Shown here: positions 38,300 through 48,231 of the stretch, piece after piece
Position numbering within the stretch: the first letter of the stretch is position 1
Layout of the letters: each line of letters begins with the position of its first letter
DNA from: Dehalococcoidia bacterium
GTDB taxonomy: Bacteria > Chloroflexota > Dehalococcoidia > SZUA-161
DNA length: 64,000 nt
Direction of reading: 5' to 3'
Assembly (NCBI GenBank): GCA_014874385.1
Contig: JACWAE010000058.1
Location: 1-64,000 of the forward strand
Program-made: the position numbers and the translations under genes
The notes under the pieces: generated by a model
Told to the model about the DNA's origin: nothing
The model's database searches: none
The model's input: the letters and a program-made list of their open reading frames with translations, nothing else

Positions 38300-39604
38300 A
38301 TGATTTACTGGGCACCTCTGTTGCATTTCTATCAGCCGACTAACCAGACCCATTGGGTGTTGAGAAAGATATGCGAGGAATCCTACAGGCCTCTGGTGAA
38401 GCTGTTCCATGAGCTGCCACATGCCAAAGTCACGGTAAATATCAATGGCGCTCTCACTGATCTGCTGGACGATCATGGGATGTCGGATGTCATCGCAGGT
38501 TTGCGCGATTTGTGCGAGAAGGGGCGGCTGGAGTTCACCGGTTCGGCGAAGTATCACGCTATTCTGCCTCTCATAGGGCAGGATGAGGTGCTGAGGCAGA
38601 TAGTGCTCAATAATCAGACCAACAGGCAGTTCTTCGGCGATTGCTATTCTCCGCGGGGTTTTTTCCCACCCGAGATGGCCTATAGCCGGGATATAGTGAA
38701 GCCAGTCCTTGAGGCAGGCTACAAGTGGATTATCATGAGTGGGGTTGCCTGTCCTGTGGCATGGCCTAATAATATCGTACATGGCATATCGGCGGGCAGG
38801 CAGAAGCTGGTGGCGTTCTTTCGTGATGACATATTAAGTAATAAGGTATCGTTTCATGATCTCGATGCCAGTGGTTTTCTTGAACAATTGAGACAGCTTC
38901 AAGGGGACCATAAGGATATCTATGTGATAACAGCTATGGATGCTGAGACCTTCGGACACCATATTAAGAACTGGGAGAAGCTGTTTTTGGGTGAGGTCTA
39001 CGAGGCACTGGAGCCGATGGAGCCTATCGGCAAAAGCGGCAAGCATTTGCAGCGTATAGTAGATACACAGAAGGAGATATTCGGGGCGGCCGTTAAAAAT
39101 GATAAGACGGATATTGAGGTAGTTACCATCAGCGAACTCATGGAGATATTCCCGCCCGGCCAATCTATCGAACCGCGGGCATCGTCGTGGAGCACTACGC
39201 TGGGCGATATAAAGGACGGCAATCCTTATCCTTTATGGAATGGGAAAGGCAATGTGCTGCATCAATTGCAGTGGCAGCATCTCAAGATTGCTATGGATAT
39301 GACCTATATGGCACTCAAGGTGTCCGGGGGCGAGCCTGTCAACTCTCATGCTGATTTAGCAAGAGGCCTGCTGGATAAAGCGTTGCAGAGCGACCAGTTC
39401 TGGTGGGCCAGCCGCAGGCCGATGTGGGACATCAATCTGGTACATCAGGGGCTGCTGATACAGCGAGAGGTGATACTCAACGCTTATAAGGCAATACAGA
39501 TGAGCGATTTGAGTGAAGACGAGAAGATGGAATATTACTATCGAGTTCTTGCCGGGCGTGACATAAGGAGCAAGATCACAGACCAGCTTCTTCTGAATGG
39601 TTAG
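38300..39604 (+). CDS. Glycoside hydrolase family 57-like protein
   Basis: APLLHFYQPTNQTHWVLRKICEESYRPLVKLFHE...GRLEFTGSAKYHAILPLI...RGFFPPEMAYSRDIVKPVLEAGYKWIIMSG. Confidence 0.85.
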   Translation: MIYWAPLLHFYQPTNQTHWVLRKICEESYRPLVKLFHELPHAKVTVNINGALTDLLDDHGMSDVIAGLRDLCEKGRLEFTGSAKYHAILPLIGQDEVLRQIVLNNQTNRQFFGDCYSPRGFFPPEMAYSRDIVKPVLEAGYKWIIMSGVACPVAWPNNIVHGISAGRQKLVAFFRDDILSNKVSFHDLDASGFLEQLRQLQGDHKDIYVITAMDAETFGHHIKNWEKLFLGEVYEALEPMEPIGKSGKHLQRIVDTQKEIFGAAVKNDKTDIEVVTISELMEIFPPGQSIEPRASSWSTTLGDIKDGNPYPLWNGKGNVLHQLQWQHLKIAMDMTYMALKVSGGEPVNSHADLARGLLDKALQSDQFWWASRRPMWDINLVHQGLLIQREVILNAYKAIQMSDLSEDEKMEYYYRVLAGRDIRSKITDQLLLNG

Positions 39605-39627
39605 GTTTGGCTTTGGATTCTGCGTTT

Positions 39628-39667
39628 TAGGGGGGCATCCTTCTGAGAAGGATGCCCCCCTAAATTT
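39628..39667. terminator. Bidirectional intrinsic terminator
   Basis: TTTTAGGGGGGCATCCTTCTGAGAAGGATGCCCCCCTAAATTTTA. Confidence 0.9.
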
Positions 39668-39669
39668 TA

Positions 39670-40188
39670 TTAATCTGCGCGCAGCTCGAACCTGTGTAGT
39701 GTGAAGTACTTTCGCGACTGGGTGAGCCACTGCAGCTCCTCCTCCAGCAGCGACAAATGTCCTTCCTCTTCCTTGGCCAGTGCCTGGAACATGTTTTTCC
39801 CCTTGAGGTCGGGCGTGCTGTCCTCGGCATCTTTATAGAAGGAGATGGCGTCCTGCTCGGATTTGACTCCCTGTCGCAGGGCATCCATCTCGCCGGCGTC
39901 TACAGTGATTGTGCCGGTAGCCTCTGAGATGGAGGGGAACTCTGTTTTATTTATAGCAGTGGCCACCCTCTTCCACTCCAGCCATTTGTTGTTGTCCAGC
40001 ACGGACTTCAACTGCTGTCTTAGCTTGGCCAGGTGTCTCAGTTCCTCCTTAGCCAGCCAGTCAAACATATTCTTGCCGTTCTGGTCTCTGGTGGCCTTGG
40101 CCGCGTTCCGGTAGAATTTGTTAGCCCCTCTTTCCCTCTCGATACCCAGCTTAAGGGCATCGACTGCTTTCATACGCCTCTTTTCCAT
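39670..40188 (-). CDS. Ferritin-like/rubrerythrin-family protein
   Basis: ALKLGIERERGANKFYRNAAKATRDQNGKNMFDWLAKEELRHLAKL and EQDAISFYKDAEDSTPDLKGKNMFQALAKEEEGHLSLLE ExxH repeats. Confidence 0.9.
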   Translation of the reverse strand: MEKRRMKAVDALKLGIERERGANKFYRNAAKATRDQNGKNMFDWLAKEELRHLAKLRQQLKSVLDNNKWLEWKRVATAINKTEFPSISEATGTITVDAGEMDALRQGVKSEQDAISFYKDAEDSTPDLKGKNMFQALAKEEEGHLSLLEEELQWLTQSRKYFTLHRFELRAD

Positions 40189-40203
40189 GCTTTCCCTCCT
40201 AGA

Positions 40204-40255
40204 CTGTAGTTGTCTGATTTATAGGCAAGCCGCCCAATAAATTGGGCAACTACAC
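40204..40255. repeat. TGTAGTTG...GGGCAACTACA inverted-repeat element, copy 1
   Basis: CTGTAGTTGTCTGATTTATAGGCAAGCCGCCCAATAAATTGGGCAACTACAC; half copy follows at 40270-40291. Confidence 0.7.
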
Positions 40256-40288
40256 TCCCATCAAGTAAGACTGTAGTTGCCTGATTTA

Positions 40289-42928
40289 TCAGGCACGTTC
40301 GCCCTTCAACATCTTTTGAACCTTGTATCTCCTCATACTCAGTGAGTTGGTTACCACGCTCACCGAGCTGAAAGCCATAGCTGCACCAGCGATTATGGGG
40401 TTGAGCAAGAAGCCGTAGAACGGGTAAAGTATGCCGGCAGCTATAGGTATACTGATAACATTGTAGAAAAAAGCCCAGAACAGGTTTTGCCTTATCTTAC
40501 GCATGGTGTAGCAGCTAAGGTCTAATGTTCGGGCTACATCTCGGAGGTCGTCCTTAACCAGCACTATGCCGCCGGACTCGATAGCTATGTCAGTCCCCGA
40601 GCCGATAGCGATGCCGACATCAGCCTGAACCAGGGCCGGAGCGTCATTGATGCCGTCGCCCACCATAGCCACTTTTTCGCCCTGCTCTTGGAGCCTTTTT
40701 ATCTCGTTGGCTTTGTCTTCGGGCAGCACCTCAGCCAGGACGCGGTCGATTCCGAGGCTGCGGGCTACGCTCTCTGCCGCTCGCCGGTTATCGCCGGTTA
40801 TCATCACCACCTGCTTCCCCTGTCGCTTGAGCCAGGAGACTGTCTCCATAGCGGAAGGCTTGGCAGTATCCGCAATCGCTATCATGCCGATAATCTTGCC
40901 CTCTATCCCTACCAGCACCACAGTTTTGCCCTCACCTTCAAGCTGGACGATGCGTTCCTCAACAGTTTTTGTGTCTACGCTTTTATCGGAGAACAGCTTT
41001 CTGTTACCTACGAGGATAGCGGTGCTGTTGTATTTGGCCTCCACGCCCTTGCCTGCGATGGCTGAGAAGCTATCTATCTCAGGGATAACTATCTTCTTCT
41101 CCTCAGCCTTGCTGACAATAGCCTCACTGAGGTGGTGCTCCGAGCGTTTCTCGGCCGCCGCAGCCAGTTTGAGTATTTCCTCGGCAGAATGAGGGTTGGA
41201 GAGTGGAATAATGTCGGTGACCTCGGGCTTGCCTCGAGTCAGGGTTCCTGTCTTATCGAAGACTACGGTATCCACCTGGCAGGCCTTCTCCAGGGTGGCG
41301 GCGTCCCTGATGAGGATGCCGCTTTCTGCGCCTTTGCCTGTGCCTACTATCACCGCAGTAGGCGTAGCCAAGCCCAGTGCGCAGGGGCAGGCGATAATGA
41401 TTACAGCGATAAATGCGGTGAGACTGAATGATAAAGCTGACCCGGATAGATACCAGGCAAGGAAGGTGACCAAACCGATGCCAAGGACGGTTGGTACGAA
41501 ATAGGCTGATACCGTGTCCGCTAGCCTCTGCACCGGCGCCTTGCTGCCTTGAGCCTCTTCCACCAGCCTTACGATCTGGGCCAGGGCGGTGTCCTTGCCT
41601 ACCTTGGTGGCCTTGAACTTGAGCCAGCCGCTTTTGTTCATGGTGCCGCCTATGACCTCATCGTTGATGTTCTTCTCTACAGGAATACTCTCGCCGGTCA
41701 GGAGAGATTGGTCGACTGAGGAGCTTCCCTCCAGAACCACGCCGTCCACAGGGACTCTGCCTCCCGGCTTAACTATGACTGCATCCCCAACTATTACTTC
41801 CTCTACTGGAACCTCTTGCTCCTTGCCATCTCTGACCACCAGCGCTGTTTTGGGCTGCAATTCCAGCAGCTTGCGGATGGATTCCGAGGTCCTCCCCTTA
41901 GCCAGGGCCTCCAGCATTCTTCCCAGCAGGATGAACACGATAAGCAGTCCCGCCACTTCATAGTAGAGGTCGTGGCTGGTGTAATTGGGGTTGCCCGTCC
42001 AGATTAGGGTGGATATCGCCAGGCTATAGAGATAAGCAGTGCCGGTGCCCAGCGCGACGAGGGTATCCATACTGGCGCGGCGGCTCTTGACCACAGCCCT
42101 GATCCCTACGGTGTAAAACTGGTAGCCTGCCCCGATTATGGGTGTGGTGAGCAACAACAAAAGCAGGGCCATGCTCCACCCGGGGATTGATGGTTCCGGC
42201 AGACCTACGTGAGGGCCCATAGAAAAGTAGAGCAGAGGGGCGGCGAAAACCACGGACACAATGAACTTAATCCTCAGCGTCCTGATCTCGCGCTGGCGTG
42301 CCTCTTTCTCGCGGTCAACTGTGGTCTCCTCCACAGGGGTATATCCGGCTTCCTTAATCGTCTTTTTGATGATTTCCCTGGTAGTCACTGCCGGGTCGAA
42401 GACTATTTTCGCCCTTTCGTTAAGGAAAAGCTGGCTGGAGATTATGCCCTTGACGCCTTTAAGAGCCGCCTCGACAGTGCCCAGGCAGTGGGCGTTGTCC
42501 ATGCCGATGACCTTGAGGTTAAGTGACTGCGCCTCTTCCTTGAGCACCCCGTACCCCGCCTCTTTTATCGCTTTCTCCAGCGCTTGAGGGCTTGCTTTAC
42601 TCGGGTCGTAGTCTACATACGCCTTCTCAGTGGCGAAGTTCACCGCTACTTTAGAGACTCCCTCCACCTTATTCAGGGAGTCTTCTATGGCGGCAGCGCA
42701 GGAGGCGCAGTGCATGCCGGTAATCTGTAAGGCAGCTTTCTCCGGCTTCTGCTCACTGCCTTCTTGGGGAAATTTTGCTTCAGCAGATGGAGGCGAAATC
42801 AATCCCTTTTGGGCTAGGAATTTATCACGGCATCCCGGGCTGCAAAAATAATACTTCTTGCCCTCGTACTCTACGCTGAGAGCCGTCTTCTCGTCCACTT
42901 CCATGCCGCATATGGGGTCTATGGCCAT
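40289..42928 (-). CDS. copA: Heavy-metal (copper) translocating P-type ATPase with N-terminal YHS domain
   Basis: MAIDPICGMEVDEKTALSVEYEGKKYYFCSPGCRDKFL (YHS), MHCASC HMA, CPCALGLATPTAV, DKTGTLTRGKPEV, MVGDGINDAPAL; the start in the ORF track (43006) is likely too far upstream. Confidence 0.95.
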   Translation of the reverse strand: MAIDPICGMEVDEKTALSVEYEGKKYYFCSPGCRDKFLAQKGLISPPSAEAKFPQEGSEQKPEKAALQITGMHCASCAAAIEDSLNKVEGVSKVAVNFATEKAYVDYDPSKASPQALEKAIKEAGYGVLKEEAQSLNLKVIGMDNAHCLGTVEAALKGVKGIISSQLFLNERAKIVFDPAVTTREIIKKTIKEAGYTPVEETTVDREKEARQREIRTLRIKFIVSVVFAAPLLYFSMGPHVGLPEPSIPGWSMALLLLLLTTPIIGAGYQFYTVGIRAVVKSRRASMDTLVALGTGTAYLYSLAISTLIWTGNPNYTSHDLYYEVAGLLIVFILLGRMLEALAKGRTSESIRKLLELQPKTALVVRDGKEQEVPVEEVIVGDAVIVKPGGRVPVDGVVLEGSSSVDQSLLTGESIPVEKNINDEVIGGTMNKSGWLKFKATKVGKDTALAQIVRLVEEAQGSKAPVQRLADTVSAYFVPTVLGIGLVTFLAWYLSGSALSFSLTAFIAVIIIACPCALGLATPTAVIVGTGKGAESGILIRDAATLEKACQVDTVVFDKTGTLTRGKPEVTDIIPLSNPHSAEEILKLAAAAEKRSEHHLSEAIVSKAEEKKIVIPEIDSFSAIAGKGVEAKYNSTAILVGNRKLFSDKSVDTKTVEERIVQLEGEGKTVVLVGIEGKIIGMIAIADTAKPSAMETVSWLKRQGKQVVMITGDNRRAAESVARSLGIDRVLAEVLPEDKANEIKRLQEQGEKVAMVGDGINDAPALVQADVGIAIGSGTDIAIESGGIVLVKDDLRDVARTLDLSCYTMRKIRQNLFWAFFYNVISIPIAAGILYPFYGFLLNPIIAGAAMAFSSVSVVTNSLSMRRYKVQKMLKGERA

Positions 42929-43004
42929 TAGTTTATTTCCTTTTATTTTTCGTGGGGTAGCCTGGAGCATCTGCTCCAATCTACCCATATAACCATTATA
43001 TGTC

Positions 43005-43330
43005 ATTCTCAGCGCAAGCGGGAATCCAGGAGAACCACCTGGACTCCTGCTTTCGCAGGAGTGGCATAAAAGGGTACTTGCGTCTATTCCAAATTACTCT
43101 CCCTTGACGGGAGAGGCTAGAGCCTATCCTGAGCTCGTCGAAGGATGAGGGTGAAATGTCTATCCCCCTCACTCTGCCTCTCTCCCTCCAGGGGAGAGAG
43201 AATCTGTATGTCATTGCGAGCGTAGCGAAGCAATCTCAGCGCGCCCCTTCATATCGACGACCACGTAGAGATTGCTTCGTCGTCCTTCAGGGAAGGACTC
43301 CTCGCAACGACATGAGAACTAGCCACTCTT
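43005..43330. repeat. Patchwork of dispersed intergenic repeats
   Basis: Contains TCATTCTCAGCGCAAGCGGGAATCCAGG-, CTCTCCCTTGACGGGAGAGG-, CCTGAGCTCGTCGAAGGATGAGG- and TCATTGCGAGCGTAGCGAAGCAATCTC-type units with an inverted GAGATTGCTTCGTCG. Confidence 0.65.
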
Positions 43331-43374
43331 TCCTTTTTGTACAGGCTGCGACTTGACCGTGAGCCCTACCATAA

Positions 43375-43429
43375 ACTGTAGTTGCCTGATTTATCAGGCA
43401 CGTCAGCCCAATGAATTGGGCAACTACAC
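43375..43429. repeat. TGTAGTTGCC...GGGCAACTACA inverted-repeat element, copy 2
   Basis: CTGTAGTTGCCTGATTTATCAGGCACGTCAGCCCAATGAATTGGGCAACTACACC. Confidence 0.8.
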
Positions 43430-43852
43430 CTTTTTTACAGGCTGTGACTTAACCGTGAGCAGCTTCTTGACGTCGTTCAGGTCCTGCTCGGATTCTACTT
43501 TGATGAAGAGCCAGCGTCCCTCTGGATAGGGATGGGCATCTTCGATAATTTTTATCGCCTTTTTGCTGAGACCTAGACTCAAAGCCTCGTCCGCTTGTTC
43601 CTGGCCTATAATAATCTGAGCGGTGAAGCTCTCTTGATTGGGATACAGTGATAATAGAGCTTTGCCTCCTTTGCGGAACCGCAAGGCCCACCCGTAATTC
43701 TTGCCATAAAATGCGAAATCGCTTTTGAGTTTATAGCTGTCCGCAATGAGACTAGTTAGATTTTCCCACAATAGGCGTTTGGAGCCAATCGCAGTAACTA
43801 TCTCTGTCATTGTGGGCTGACGCCCTCTGTCGATAAATGTGCCTATTGCCAT
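43424..43852 (-). CDS. DUF3788-like family protein
   Basis: Compact domain ...LWENLTSLIADSYKLKSDFAFYGKNYGWALRFRKGGKALLSLYPNQESFTAQIIIG. Confidence 0.7.
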   Translation of the reverse strand: MAIGTFIDRGRQPTMTEIVTAIGSKRLLWENLTSLIADSYKLKSDFAFYGKNYGWALRFRKGGKALLSLYPNQESFTAQIIIGQEQADEALSLGLSKKAIKIIEDAHPYPEGRWLFIKVESEQDLNDVKKLLTVKSQPVKKV

Positions 43853-43872
43853 CGTGGATAAGCGCCTCTTAA

Positions 43873-45057
43873 TCAGGCGAACTTATTCTCCTTGTGTTTC
43901 TGAGCGATAGACTCAGCAAGATTGTCCAGGGCTATGAAATCGGCTTCCTTGGGGTAGCCCTTGCACAGCACCGGCGTCAGTACCTCTACCTTCAGATTGG
44001 CCATCATAGCGTCGAGCTGCTCAACCGTTCTGCCTCCCCAGCCATAGGAACCGATTATAGAGGCGAACTTCAGTTTAGGCCTCAAGGCGTTTGCCAGAAA
44101 GACGGCGTGGGCTACATTGGGGTGCGGGCCAGCCAGGATAGTGGGAACTCCCACTACAATCGTCGCCGCATCCACCAGCGACATCGCCAGCTTCCCGAGG
44201 TCGGTTGCTGTGAGATCGAATTGTTTTACAGCAACGCCTCTTTCCGTTAAGGCCTCGACAAGATGCCTCACCATCTTCTGAGTGCTGCCATGCATTGAGA
44301 TATACGGTATTACCACAATGTTCTTGGGGTCATCGAAGACCCAGCTATGATAAGCCTTCAAGATGAACTCAGGCTTGTTATGTACGGGGCCGTGGCTGGG
44401 CGCTATGGTATTGATGGTATAGCTCTTCAGTCTCTCCAGGTGCCTCTGGATATGCGACGAGAATGGCATCATGATTTCCGCAAAATACCTCTTGGCTGCC
44501 TCATAGACCTGTCCTTCGTCGGTTACAAATAGCTCGTTTGTGGTCAGATGAGAGCCGAAGAGGTCACAGGGGAATAGTATCTTGTCTTCTCTCAGGTAGG
44601 TGAGCATTGTCTCGGGCCAGTGAACCCAGGGAGCATGGATGAATTCCAGCGTTCTGTTTCCCAGGGAAATGGTGTCTTTGTCGTTGACTGTTATGAATTT
44701 CCCTTCAGGAATCAGGAGCAGTTCCATGAGAAATTCTTTGCACCTGGGCGTGCAAACGAGCTTGGCCTCGGGGTATTTTTCGAGGACATGGGGCAGAGAG
44801 CCGGAATGGTCCTGCTCGGCGTGGTTGGCGATAACGTAGTCTATCTTCTTAATCTCGAGCCGGTTCAGATGGCCCATCAGAACCCCTGTCATTGTAGGGT
44901 CTACCGTATCGATGAGAGCCGTCTTTTCGTTGCCCTTAATAAGATATGAGTTGTAGCTTGTGCCATCGGGGAGCGGTATCAGCGAGTCGAACAGCCGCCT
45001 GTCCCAGTCGATGGCTCCTATGAAGAAAACTCCTTCAGCCAGCATTCTATTGTTCAT
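43873..45057 (-). CDS. FprA-family A-type flavoprotein (flavodiiron protein)
   Basis: NHAEQDHSGSLPHVLEKYPEAKLVCT, APSHGPVH, C-terminal flavodoxin IPYISMHGSTQKMVRHL. Confidence 0.93.
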   Translation of the reverse strand: MNNRMLAEGVFFIGAIDWDRRLFDSLIPLPDGTSYNSYLIKGNEKTALIDTVDPTMTGVLMGHLNRLEIKKIDYVIANHAEQDHSGSLPHVLEKYPEAKLVCTPRCKEFLMELLLIPEGKFITVNDKDTISLGNRTLEFIHAPWVHWPETMLTYLREDKILFPCDLFGSHLTTNELFVTDEGQVYEAAKRYFAEIMMPFSSHIQRHLERLKSYTINTIAPSHGPVHNKPEFILKAYHSWVFDDPKNIVVIPYISMHGSTQKMVRHLVEALTERGVAVKQFDLTATDLGKLAMSLVDAATIVVGVPTILAGPHPNVAHAVFLANALRPKLKFASIIGSYGWGGRTVEQLDAMMANLKVEVLTPVLCKGYPKEADFIALDNLAESIAQKHKENKFA

Positions 45058-45107
45058 TGAAGTTGCCTCCTTAAATCTAAAATGCTTGTTCCCTGGATGG
45101 CTTTAAC

Positions 45108-46229
45108 CTACATCCCCAACTCAGAGCGTGTCCGTATGAACGAGAGCAGGTTGTCGCGCGCTACCATGCCGACGATGGCGTTGTTCTCTATTACCGGCAA
45201 TTGGTTGACATCTTCTGTGGTCAATAGTTGCAGAACATCGGCGAGGTCATCGGACGGCCGAACAGATTTAAGTTTATCTAAGGGCGTCATGGTCTCCTGC
45301 ACAGTCTTGGTAAGCCGATGTTCACGAGATACCCCTTTTACGTCATTTAGTGTTACCAACCCTACTAAGTTGCTGCCTTCAACTACCGGGAAGCATCGGC
45401 GGCCGGTGTTGAGAAGGTAGTCATGAATCAGTTGCTCAATTGTGAGCCTGGGAGAAACCGTGGGACAGTCGCGGGTCATGACCTCACTGACTTTGTGGCC
45501 GCGAAGCATATCTTGAAGGGCCACCTGCTGGTAGCTTCCTGCCGCTGCATTCTCCAGGAACCAGCCTATGAGGGCTATCCACAGGCCATCGAACCAGTTG
45601 CCCCAGAAGATCCAGAAAATACCGCCGAATATGAACAGGTAGCCCGTGGCTCTGCCGATAGTTGAAGCAATGCGGGTGGCACTGCGCAGATTCTTGCTGC
45701 GCCACCAGAGTATAGACCGCAGCACACGCCCGCCGTCCAGAGGGAATCCGGGGATCAGGTTGAAGCCGGCGAGGACAGCGTTAATCCAGGCAAGCCAATA
45801 TGCTAGGGCCGCTGCGGGCTGGCTCACATTTATTGTAGCGATATGTATGCCCCAGAATATGCCTGCAATGACCAGGCTGCTGAAGGGGCCAGCCAGAGCC
45901 ATACGGAACTCGACATCAGCACGTTGGGGTTCCTTGCTGATTTGTGATACTCCGCCGAAGACGAATAAGGTGATGGACTTCACCGGGATACCCGCGGCTT
46001 GAGCCACCACGCTATGAGAGAGCTCGTGTAACAGCACCGAGGCAAAGAAAAGCAGGCTGGTGGCCAGGCCGATGCCCCAGTAGGTTGCTTGATTCCAGTC
46101 CGGGTAGACGGTCGGGAAATAACTGGCTGCCAGCGCCCAGGTTACCAACACAAAGATGATAAACCAGGAATAATGCAGCCTTATCGAGACACCGAGGACT
46201 CTACCCAGAGGTATCCCTCCCTTTAGCAT
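45108..46229 (-). CDS. Site-2 protease family (M50) metalloprotease with CBS domains
   Basis: LLHELSHSVVAQ (HExxH), FNLIPGFPLDGGRVLRSI, C-terminal CBS pair. Confidence 0.93.
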   Translation of the reverse strand: MLKGGIPLGRVLGVSIRLHYSWFIIFVLVTWALAASYFPTVYPDWNQATYWGIGLATSLLFFASVLLHELSHSVVAQAAGIPVKSITLFVFGGVSQISKEPQRADVEFRMALAGPFSSLVIAGIFWGIHIATINVSQPAAALAYWLAWINAVLAGFNLIPGFPLDGGRVLRSILWWRSKNLRSATRIASTIGRATGYLFIFGGIFWIFWGNWFDGLWIALIGWFLENAAAGSYQQVALQDMLRGHKVSEVMTRDCPTVSPRLTIEQLIHDYLLNTGRRCFPVVEGSNLVGLVTLNDVKGVSREHRLTKTVQETMTPLDKLKSVRPSDDLADVLQLLTTEDVNQLPVIENNAIVGMVARDNLLSFIRTRSELGM

Positions 46230-46315
46230 CTGGTTACTCCTTCCACTAAATTAGCAAGGCTCATACCACATGCACTCCACAGTGACCTCTAGAGTTGTTG
46301 CTATAATTTAGCTTC

Positions 46316-47149
46316 TCAGCACAGTTCTGCATCGCGATCGGAGTATATAGCATCGTCCCTGAGGATTCTTATCAAACGCACTGTCCTCATGGTTTCCCTG
46401 TTTAGGGCATCAACAAAAGCGGAAGACAGCCCTGCCCCGGCGAGCACAGCAAGAAAGGTGTTGTTTATGGCCGGGCGCAACCGCCTCGGCGCACCGGCGG
46501 ACACGTTGTTTACCCACGATGTGGTCCTTATCGGCGGGTCGAATATCTCGGAGAAGGCGGGAATCAGCTCAAGCAAATTCTTTACGTGGCGCTGGCCCAC
46601 ATCACTGGTAACATGCAGTACGCCCGGGTCTATGAAGATGTATTCGTTCGAGATGCCGGACTCATTGGCAGCCCCTACCAAAACTGCGGTAGACTTCAAT
46701 ATATCTTCTGTGCTGTTAAGTTCTGTGGGGCTGGAGACATTAAGAATCACCTCTGCCTTGTATCGTGCAACCAGGGGTAGGATCTCCTTGAGCTTTTCCT
46801 CATCAAGTGACACGTAATTCACGATTGGGGGGCGCTTGCAGGCCCGGAGACCAGCTTCCAGGGTATCAGCCCTGTTTGAACTCAGACATAGCTGACAGTC
46901 CGCTGCTCCTTGAATCGTTTCAACTGCGAACTTCATCATCTCAGGACCATCGTGTCGCTGCTGAAGGTTGACATCCAATATGTCAGCACCCGCTTTTACA
47001 CAGTCCCCTGCCAGCTCCTGCAGAAAATCGATACGTTCCTTTATGAGCCTATCTGCTACTTTCCGGCTGATTGATTCGGCAGGGCGCAGTTTGAGTGCTT
47101 CGGATACCCTTCTGTTCCTGGTGGTTATGTTGTTAGCAATAGCCAGCAT
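46316..47149 (-). CDS. Pterin-binding (dihydropteroate synthase-like) methyltransferase, AcsE/MtgA-like
   Basis: AGDCVKAGADILDVNLQQRHDGPEMMKFAVETIQG...YIFIDPGVLHVTSDVGQRHVKNLLELI. Confidence 0.8.
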   Translation of the reverse strand: MLAIANNITTRNRRVSEALKLRPAESISRKVADRLIKERIDFLQELAGDCVKAGADILDVNLQQRHDGPEMMKFAVETIQGAADCQLCLSSNRADTLEAGLRACKRPPIVNYVSLDEEKLKEILPLVARYKAEVILNVSSPTELNSTEDILKSTAVLVGAANESGISNEYIFIDPGVLHVTSDVGQRHVKNLLELIPAFSEIFDPPIRTTSWVNNVSAGAPRRLRPAINNTFLAVLAGAGLSSAFVDALNRETMRTVRLIRILRDDAIYSDRDAELC

Positions 47150-47294
47150 TAATATCCCTCCTTATACCCCTATGTAACCATACTCAGTAGCAGAACCCCA
47201 TGCTTTTTTGAGCGCACGCAGGCCATAATAGCTTACGCTGACAAGTCAATTATGTCGTAGCCTTAGATAACTCATCTGATTACGGTGGAATTAT

Positions 47295-47504
47295 CTACTT
47301 TGCTTCTTTCCCCAGCGTCACCGACCACAGGTCTTGCTTCCGCCTCAGGGCGCTGCACTCGGCGCACAATATCTCCGCAGCTCTATATTGAGGCATTCGC
47401 GCATGTAGAGCCTCTGCCATGGGGGAATGCACCTCTATACAACCCTTGCGCCCACATGCGGCACAAACTAAGTCCACCTTCTTCGGTTCCTCTTTTTTCG
47501 CCAT
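47295..47504 (-). CDS. Small Cys-containing zinc-binding-like protein
   Basis: VDLVCAACGRKGCIEVHSPMAEALHARMPQYRAAEILCAECSALRRK. Confidence 0.6.
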   Translation of the reverse strand: MAKKEEPKKVDLVCAACGRKGCIEVHSPMAEALHARMPQYRAAEILCAECSALRRKQDLWSVTLGKEAK

Positions 47505-47563
47505 GACTTAACCCCTTTCTGTTGATTCTATCACCGCCTCCGCTATCCACTCCCACATTATCA

Positions 47564-47627
47564 ATAATAGGGGTAAGGTATCAAGAAGTCATAAAATGGC
47601 GATAAAAAAGGTTAAAAAATTATCACA
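47564..47627 (-). promoter_or_regulatory. Copy C of 5-copy promoter/operator module
   Basis: Minus strand TGTGATAATTTTTTAACCTTTTTTATCGCCATTTTATGACTTCTTGATACCTTACCCCTATTAT, upstream of 47504 gene. Confidence 0.75.
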
Positions 47628-47828
47628 TATAAGCAGGGGTGGACTTCAAACCCGCCCCTGCTTGGGATGGTTTTGCCGATTTTAAGCGGGAGCTCAAAAC
47701 ACCACTCTTACCCAGAACAGTGCCTATACGGCTCTTTGTCATTGGGGAAAGACTTACGTAAAGGCTGGAATGGTTAAAAGACGTAGATACCCAGGGGCTT
47801 GCCCGTGGAACTCTGTCCTTCGTCGGGC

Positions 47829-47984
47829 TTATCGGAATATCGCAAATACCAGCCAGAGAATTACAAGAATAACTGCAATAACAAGTAATATATGGAGCCC
47901 CCCGCCCAGAGTACGGCGAGTGATTAGACCCAGCGCCCACAAAGCTAACAGAATAATACCAATGACTAATAATAAGGTGAGCAT
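47829..47984 (-). CDS. lmo0937-like small membrane protein, 51 aa (missed by ORF track)
   Basis: MLTLLLVIGIILLALWALGLITRRTLGGGLHILLVIAVILVILWLVFAIFR*. Confidence 0.8.
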   Translation of the reverse strand: MLTLLLVIGIILLALWALGLITRRTLGGGLHILLVIAVILVILWLVFAIFR

Positions 47985-48072
47985 ATTGGCCTCCTTTCAT
48001 TGCTTATACGGAAATGGCAGGGACTCTCGAGTACAACATCCGGTGGCCAACTTAATACCACCAGAGTCATCT

Positions 48073-48231
48073 TTACCTGAAATACCCTATGATAGCCATT
48101 ATACCGATGATGATAAGATAGATACCAACCAAATAGTTGAGTATCTTGGGGAAAATCATAACAATAACACCGAATATAAGGCTTGCTATTCCCATATATA
48201 GACCTAAAGCTGGCCAATCAACAACTGGCAT
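48073..48231 (-). CDS. DUF3096-like small membrane protein, 52 aa (missed by ORF track)
   Basis: MPVVDWPALGLYMGIASLIFGVIVMIFPKILNYLVGIYLIIIGIMAIIGYFR*. Confidence 0.8.
   Translation of the reverse strand: MPVVDWPALGLYMGIASLIFGVIVMIFPKILNYLVGIYLIIIGIMAIIGYFR

Noticed and set aside
40204-43429. TGTAGTTGCC elements as CRISPR or attachment sites
   Set aside because: Few copies far apart, with nested hairpins and no cas or integrase genes nearby.
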